From Candidatus Taylorbacteria bacterium RIFCSPLOWO2_01_FULL_50_130 (GTDB taxonomy: Bacteria; Patescibacteriota; Minisyncoccia; Phycocordibacterales; UBA10002): 8,939 nucleotides of DNA. The DNA lies in assembly GCA_001821155.1 (NCBI GenBank), contig MHSB01000043.1, positions 1 to 8,939 of the forward strand, in the 5' to 3' direction. The notes under the pieces were generated by a model that saw nothing but the letters and a program-made list of their open reading frames with translations, had not been told where the DNA came from and made no database searches. Numbering within the stretch: position 1 is the stretch's first letter; every line of letters begins with the position of its first letter. The translations under genes and the position numbers were made by a program. Below, piece by piece: positions 6,899 through 8,939 of this stretch.

Positions 6899-6900
6899 TG

Positions 6901-6920
6901 CAACTCGCCCCTGCAAGTTG
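6901..6920 (+). terminator. Weak stem-loop after the phosphatase gene
   Basis: CAACTCGC (6901-6908) pairs with GCAAGTTG (6913-6920) with one C/A mismatch and a CCCT loop, starting 3 bp after the stop. No T-run follows, so terminator activity is uncertain. Confidence 0.3.
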
Positions 6921-6977
6921 GAGACATTGATTCATTGTTGCGCCTATCACATTTGTGTTATGCGCGTCCCGTCTTTT

Positions 6978-7011
6978 TCTATGCCAGTGTTTTGCAAAAC
7001 ACTAGCATAGA
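6978..7011. repeat. Palindrome copy A, with 18-bp core AGTGTTTTGCAAAACACT
   Basis: The core at 6986-7003 is a perfect palindrome. Arms TCTATGC (6978-6984) and GCATAGA (7005-7011) extend it to 34 bp with one mismatch (6985/7004). The identical core recurs at 8218-8235, with different arms. Here it overlaps a candidate -35 for a promoter aimed at the wHTH gene, so an operator role is plausible. Reading through it on the + strand gives VFCKTL followed by one codon and TAG, the same as copy B. Confidence 0.9.
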
Positions 7012-7019
7012 GATATACT
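6991..7019 (+). promoter_or_regulatory. Candidate original promoter of the wHTH regulator, now cut off by the IS
   Basis: TTTGCA (6991-6996, inside the palindrome core) and TATACT (7014-7019) are 17 bp apart. The -10 ends 2 bp before the IS left end. If the IS is removed mentally, transcription would start about 30 bp before the wHTH ATG 7970. The IS now sits between promoter and gene. Confidence 0.4.
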
Positions 7020-7048
7020 ATAGACCTACTGATTAAACCCCGATTCCA

Positions 7049-7057
7049 TGCTATCAT
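7049..7057 (+). promoter_or_regulatory. Extended -10 promoter of the transposase gene (TG-C-TATCAT)
   Basis: TG 7049-7050, TATCAT 7052-7057, then 6 nt to ATG 7064, predicting a leaderless mRNA. CTGATT (7029-7034, part of the inverted repeat) is a possible -35 at 17 bp. The IS thus carries its own promoter partly in its left end. CCATGCTA before the -10 is shared with the LAGLIDADG promoter. Confidence 0.65.
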
Positions 7058-7063
7058 ACCTAC

Positions 7064-7882
7064 ATGAACATAACAAAACTGAAACAACATCCCAAGACAT
7101 TCACCCGTCTGTTCGGCATAGAACCCCGCAAGTTTGATGAACTGGTCATGAAAATCTATCCCCTGTGGATACGAGCTGAATCAAAGCGTCTCCGTCACCC
7201 CCGTAAAATCAAGAAAGGATCGGGTCGGCGCTACAAGCTTACCTTGGAAGATGCAGTTGCCATGCTCCTCCTCTACACCCGCGCCTATGTAAGCCATGTA
7301 TTTCTTTCCGCCTTGTTTGATGTCCACGAGAGCGCTATTTGCAGATATTTTGCCCGCATCCGTCCCATCACCGAAACCGTATTTGATCTGCCAACCAAGA
7401 ATGCCGACCTTTCAGAAGAAGAAATCCTCAAATTGGTCGTTGATGCCACAGAACAGAGAACGGAACGAAGACGCGATGGCGCTGGCTATTCAGGAAAGAA
7501 GAAAGCTCATACCGTCAAGACCCAGATCGTGGTAAGCGCGAAAGGAGACATCGTACATATTTCAGAATCCGTTCCCGGCAATGTACATGACAAGAAGCTG
7601 TTCGACCAGTCCGGGGTGATACTTCCCGATACGGCCAAAGGCGATCTGGCGTATCTGGGAACCAATATCGCCATTCCGCTCAAATCATCGAAACTGCATC
7701 AACTTACTCAACGGCAGAAAGATCATAACACCCGTCACAGCAGGAAACGCATCATTGTTGAGCATGTGTTTGCCTCACTCAAAGCATACCGTATTCTAGC
7801 TGACCGCTTTCGTGGCGCACTTGCTCACTACCATCAATACTTCTTAATTGTCTGTGGTTTGCGCAACCTCGCGAGATCCTAA
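7064..7882 (+). CDS. IS5-family transposase (DDE_Tnp_4 type)
   Basis: The 272-residue protein cuts and joins the element's ends. The N-terminal part has a helix-turn-helix region (YKLTLEDAVAMLLLYTRAYV to AICRYFARI, about 57-99) as in the HTH_Tnp_4 domain. The DDE catalytic residues are visible: Asp127 in LVVDATEQR, Asp194 in GDLAYLG, and Glu233 in IVEHVFASLK. Supporting motifs are YSGKKKAHTVKTQIV (142-156) and the H-D pair in NVHDKKLF (175-176). Length and C-terminus (GLRNLARS) are normal for the family, and no frameshift is needed. The start at ATG 7064 is fixed by the promoter spacing. The bounding inverted repeats show it is part of a complete IS. It probably does not mobilise the nearby MITEs, whose ends (GGACTTACGCA) are unrelated to this IS's ends. 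Confidence 0.93.
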   Translation: MNITKLKQHPKTFTRLFGIEPRKFDELVMKIYPLWIRAESKRLRHPRKIKKGSGRRYKLTLEDAVAMLLLYTRAYVSHVFLSALFDVHESAICRYFARIRPITETVFDLPTKNADLSEEEILKLVVDATEQRTERRRDGAGYSGKKKAHTVKTQIVVSAKGDIVHISESVPGNVHDKKLFDQSGVILPDTAKGDLAYLGTNIAIPLKSSKLHQLTQRQKDHNTRHSRKRIIVEHVFASLKAYRILADRFRGALAHYHQYFLIVCGLRNLARS

Positions 7883-7969
7883 TCCTTGATGGGATAGGGA
7901 ACTTACGAGGTCGTACGAATCTTTAATCAGCGGGTCTTATGTACATTACTATATCGCCATCATATTCAT

Positions 7970-8242
7970 ATGGCCGTTGACTATCGAAAAATGGAAAGGG
8001 TCGTGAAAGGTTTTGCCAATCATAACAGAATTAAAATATTAGAGCTGTTGCGGAAAAGGCCGGAACTTTCGGTTGCCGACATATCAGATATCCTCAACAT
8101 CGGGTACGAAAATGCCTCCGATCACATTAGGAAGTTGAGCATCGCTGGTCTTGTGATGAAGCGCAACTTTGGTCCCAGCGTGTTGCATCGGCTTACCTCG
8201 CGCGGCGAGTCTATTCTAGTGTTTTGCAAAACACTGCAATAG
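7970..8242 (+). CDS. Small winged-helix DNA-binding regulator (ArsR-like)
   Basis: The 90-residue protein is a single winged helix-turn-helix. FANHNRIKILELLRKRPELS is the typical ArsR first helices; SVADISDIL (34-42) and YENASDHIRKLSIAGLV (46-62) form the HTH, and KRNFGPSVLHRLTSRG (64-79) is the wing. There are no Cys pairs of a metal site; the one Cys (86) is in the tail. It should act as a dimer on palindromic DNA. Two identical 18-bp palindromes flank it, one upstream (now separated by the IS) and one overlapping its last codons, so autoregulation is a fair guess. Its last residues, VFCKTLQ, are encoded by the palindrome. No ribosome site is seen; ATG 7970 is the only good start. The IS insertion has probably changed its expression. 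Its target genes are not evident. Confidence 0.8.
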   Translation: MAVDYRKMERVVKGFANHNRIKILELLRKRPELSVADISDILNIGYENASDHIRKLSIAGLVMKRNFGPSVLHRLTSRGESILVFCKTLQ

Positions 8243-8245
8243 ACT
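8208..8245. repeat. Palindrome copy B at the 3' end of the wHTH gene
   Basis: Core AGTGTTTTGCAAAACACT at 8218-8235, identical to copy A. Arms AGTCTATT (8208-8215) and AATAGACT (8238-8245) extend it to 38 bp with two mismatched pairs. It overlaps the last codons and the stop TAG 8240-8242. As RNA it would be a strong stem, but no T-run follows. Confidence 0.9.
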
Positions 8246-8369
8246 ACCCACTGTAACGCAGTTGAACAATTTCTGATTTTCCAGTATTGTTACCTTACAC
8301 TGACCGCTGAAAGTAAGTAGCTTACAGCTTATAGTGCGGGATCATATAACGGTAGGAAAAATTTAGGTT

Positions 8370-8393
8370 CCCATGCTACAATTACAGCATGGG
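8370..8393. promoter_or_regulatory. Dyad spanning the -10 and start codon of the LAGLIDADG gene
   Basis: CCCATGCT (8370-8377) and AGCATGGG (8386-8393) are exact inverse copies around ACAATTAC. The dyad covers the -10 (8377-8382), the predicted transcription start and the ATG at 8389. A protein bound here would block the promoter; because a leaderless RNA would lack the left arm, it cannot act as an RNA hairpin on that transcript. Confidence 0.6.
8374..8382 (+). promoter_or_regulatory. Extended -10 promoter of the LAGLIDADG gene (TG-C-TACAAT)
   Basis: TG 8374-8375, TACAAT 8377-8382, then 6 nt to ATG 8389, the same layout as the aldolase and transposase promoters. A leaderless mRNA is predicted. 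No clear -35. Confidence 0.65.
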
Positions 8394-8856
8394 AAGTAAC
8401 TGGAGCAAAGGATTCACCAAAGAAACTCACCCCTCGGTACGGAAAATATCCGAGACGATGAAGCGAAAAAGACTCGATAATTTCGCTAAGTGGAGAAAGG
8501 AGATGAAGGCTAGCGGCAGGATACGTTCTTCGTATCCAGCACTGCTTAAAGATGGAGACCTCGCCGAATTTATTGGAGTCGTGCTCGGTGACGGCCACCT
8601 AAGCAAATTTCCTCGTACGGAAGAATTGACGGTTTTCTCAAATTTGAATAACAAAGGGTTCATCCGGAGATATAGCCATTTAATGGAAGAGTTGTTTGAC
8701 AAGAATCCTTATGTGGCAAAAACGAGCTGGAGTAATTGTGTTCGCATGCGAATCTATCAAAAAAAATTAAGAAACGGCTTGGCGTTCCGTATAGTCCGCG
8801 AGGTAAGAAAAATATCGGGATTCCCAGTTGGATTTTGGATAAAAAGAATATATTAG
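8389..8856 (+). pseudogene. LAGLIDADG-type homing-endonuclease-like gene, frameshifted and cut by a MITE
   Basis: The product starts MGSNWSKGFTKETHPS and carries one LAGLIDADG-type motif, LAEFIGVVLGDGHL (58-71), with the catalytic-type Asp68. From the run of eight A at 8759-8766 the native frame is lost. The +2 frame (from 8769) reads KKRLGVPYSPRGKKNIGIPS and continues WILDKKNI, which fits the conserved IPxWI region that precedes the second half of these proteins; restoring a ninth A joins the two frames exactly. The repaired frame then runs into the MITE at 8854, so the second half is missing or lies beyond it. In the frame as present, the last residues (RNGLAFRIVREVRK...) are off-frame and the stop TAG 8854-8856 is made by the MITE end. 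Stand-alone LAGLIDADG proteins in CPR genomes may be free endonucleases or regulators. No intron or intein host is visible. Confidence 0.75.
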
Positions 8857-8939
8857 GACTTACGCATTTCTTCCTTTTCTGTCATTCCCGTCCCCGATCA
8901 GGTCGAGGGCAAGCTACGGCGGGAATCCAGTATTTGGCC
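8854..8939. mobile_element. MITE, second copy, cut by window end
   Basis: It starts TA-GGACTTACGCATTTC, identical to the copy at 3842 through the first 30 bases apart from one T/C change, and also ends with the shared AATCCAGTATTTGGCC. The internal stem differs: the first copy has a short ATTCCC-GCGTAGGC-GGGAAT stem, this one a longer stem containing GTCCCCGATCAGGTCGAGGG. It sits inside the LAGLIDADG coding frame. The right end is outside the window. Confidence 0.85.

Larger units (their letters stand above)
7022..7937 (+). mobile_element. Complete IS5-type insertion sequence, 916 bp
   Basis: Terminal inverted repeats are AGACCTACTGATTAAA (7022-7037) and the inverse of AGACCCGCTGATTAAA (7922-7937), 14 of 16 matching. 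A TAT lies directly outside each end (7019-7021 and 7938-7940), which fits the 3-bp target duplication of the IS1031/ISL2-like branch of IS5. It carries one intact transposase gene. It inserted between the upstream palindrome and the wHTH gene, in the same orientation. Intact gene, ends and duplication suggest a recent, possibly active copy. Confidence 0.85.

Noticed and set aside
6795..7010. Frame 6795-7010 as a real gene ending MPVFCKTLA
   Set aside because: Most of it lies inside the phosphatase gene in another frame. Only its tail, which coincides with the palindrome, is of interest.
7022..7937. The IS5-type transposase as driver of the MITEs
   Set aside because: MITE ends (GGACTTACGCA with TA target) do not match the IS ends (AGACCTACTGATTAAA with TAT target).
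8208..8245. Palindrome copy B as an ordinary intrinsic terminator
   Set aside because: No T-run follows, and the same core occurs upstream of the gene, where a terminator makes little sense.
7970..8856. wHTH plus LAGLIDADG protein as a toxin-antitoxin or defence module
   Set aside because: They have separate promoters, 146 bp between them, no overlap, and the endonuclease gene is broken. Nothing supports a joint system.

Overview
The window looks like a piece of a Patescibacteria (CPR, probably Parcubacteria-type) genome. This is inferred from the protein families, the lack of clear Shine-Dalgarno sequences, the leaderless-looking promoters, and small foldback repeats; no marker gene is present to prove it. 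All recognisable genes lie on the + strand. There is no CRISPR array, rRNA or tRNA.

Region 1 (1-663) is the 3' end of an EamA/DMT-type membrane transporter. Region 2 (about 713-3834) is a large, broken gene for a secreted protein: signal peptide, right-handed beta-helix, LCAT/lipase-like alpha/beta hydrolase, calcium-loop segment and C-terminal helical domain. It carries a frameshift in the signal peptide, a TGA where a Trp codon is expected, a one-base loss inside the nucleophile Ser codon, and an apparent insertion of about 230 bp. That insertion has CCCTGCGC hairpins at both ends and a perfect 38-bp palindrome in the middle.

Region 3 (3842-4809) holds a 144-bp MITE with TA-flanked inverted ends, a possible structured leader, a small secreted protein with two calcium-binding-type loops, and a strong intrinsic terminator. 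Region 4 (4967-6898) is an intact metabolic pair: a class I fructose-bisphosphate aldolase and an inositol-monophosphatase-family phosphatase that could serve as a fructose-1,6-bisphosphatase. Together they could form the aldolase/FBPase segment of gluconeogenesis.

Region 5 (6978-8939) is an accessory patch. A small wHTH regulator is bracketed by two copies of an 18-bp palindrome. A complete 916-bp IS5-type element (16-bp inverted repeats, TAT target duplication) has landed between the upstream palindrome/promoter and the regulator gene. Downstream is a LAGLIDADG endonuclease gene broken by a poly-A frameshift and then cut by a second copy of the same MITE, which runs off the window.

Three genes (aldolase, transposase, LAGLIDADG) share one start architecture: an extended -10 (TGnTAnnnT) followed by exactly 6 nt and then ATG, which predicts leaderless mRNAs. 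A fourth such site precedes the broken secreted-protein gene. The most notable signals are this fixed promoter-start spacing, the regulator with its paired palindromes, and the clustered lesions in the secreted hydrolase. No complete new multi-gene system is evident.
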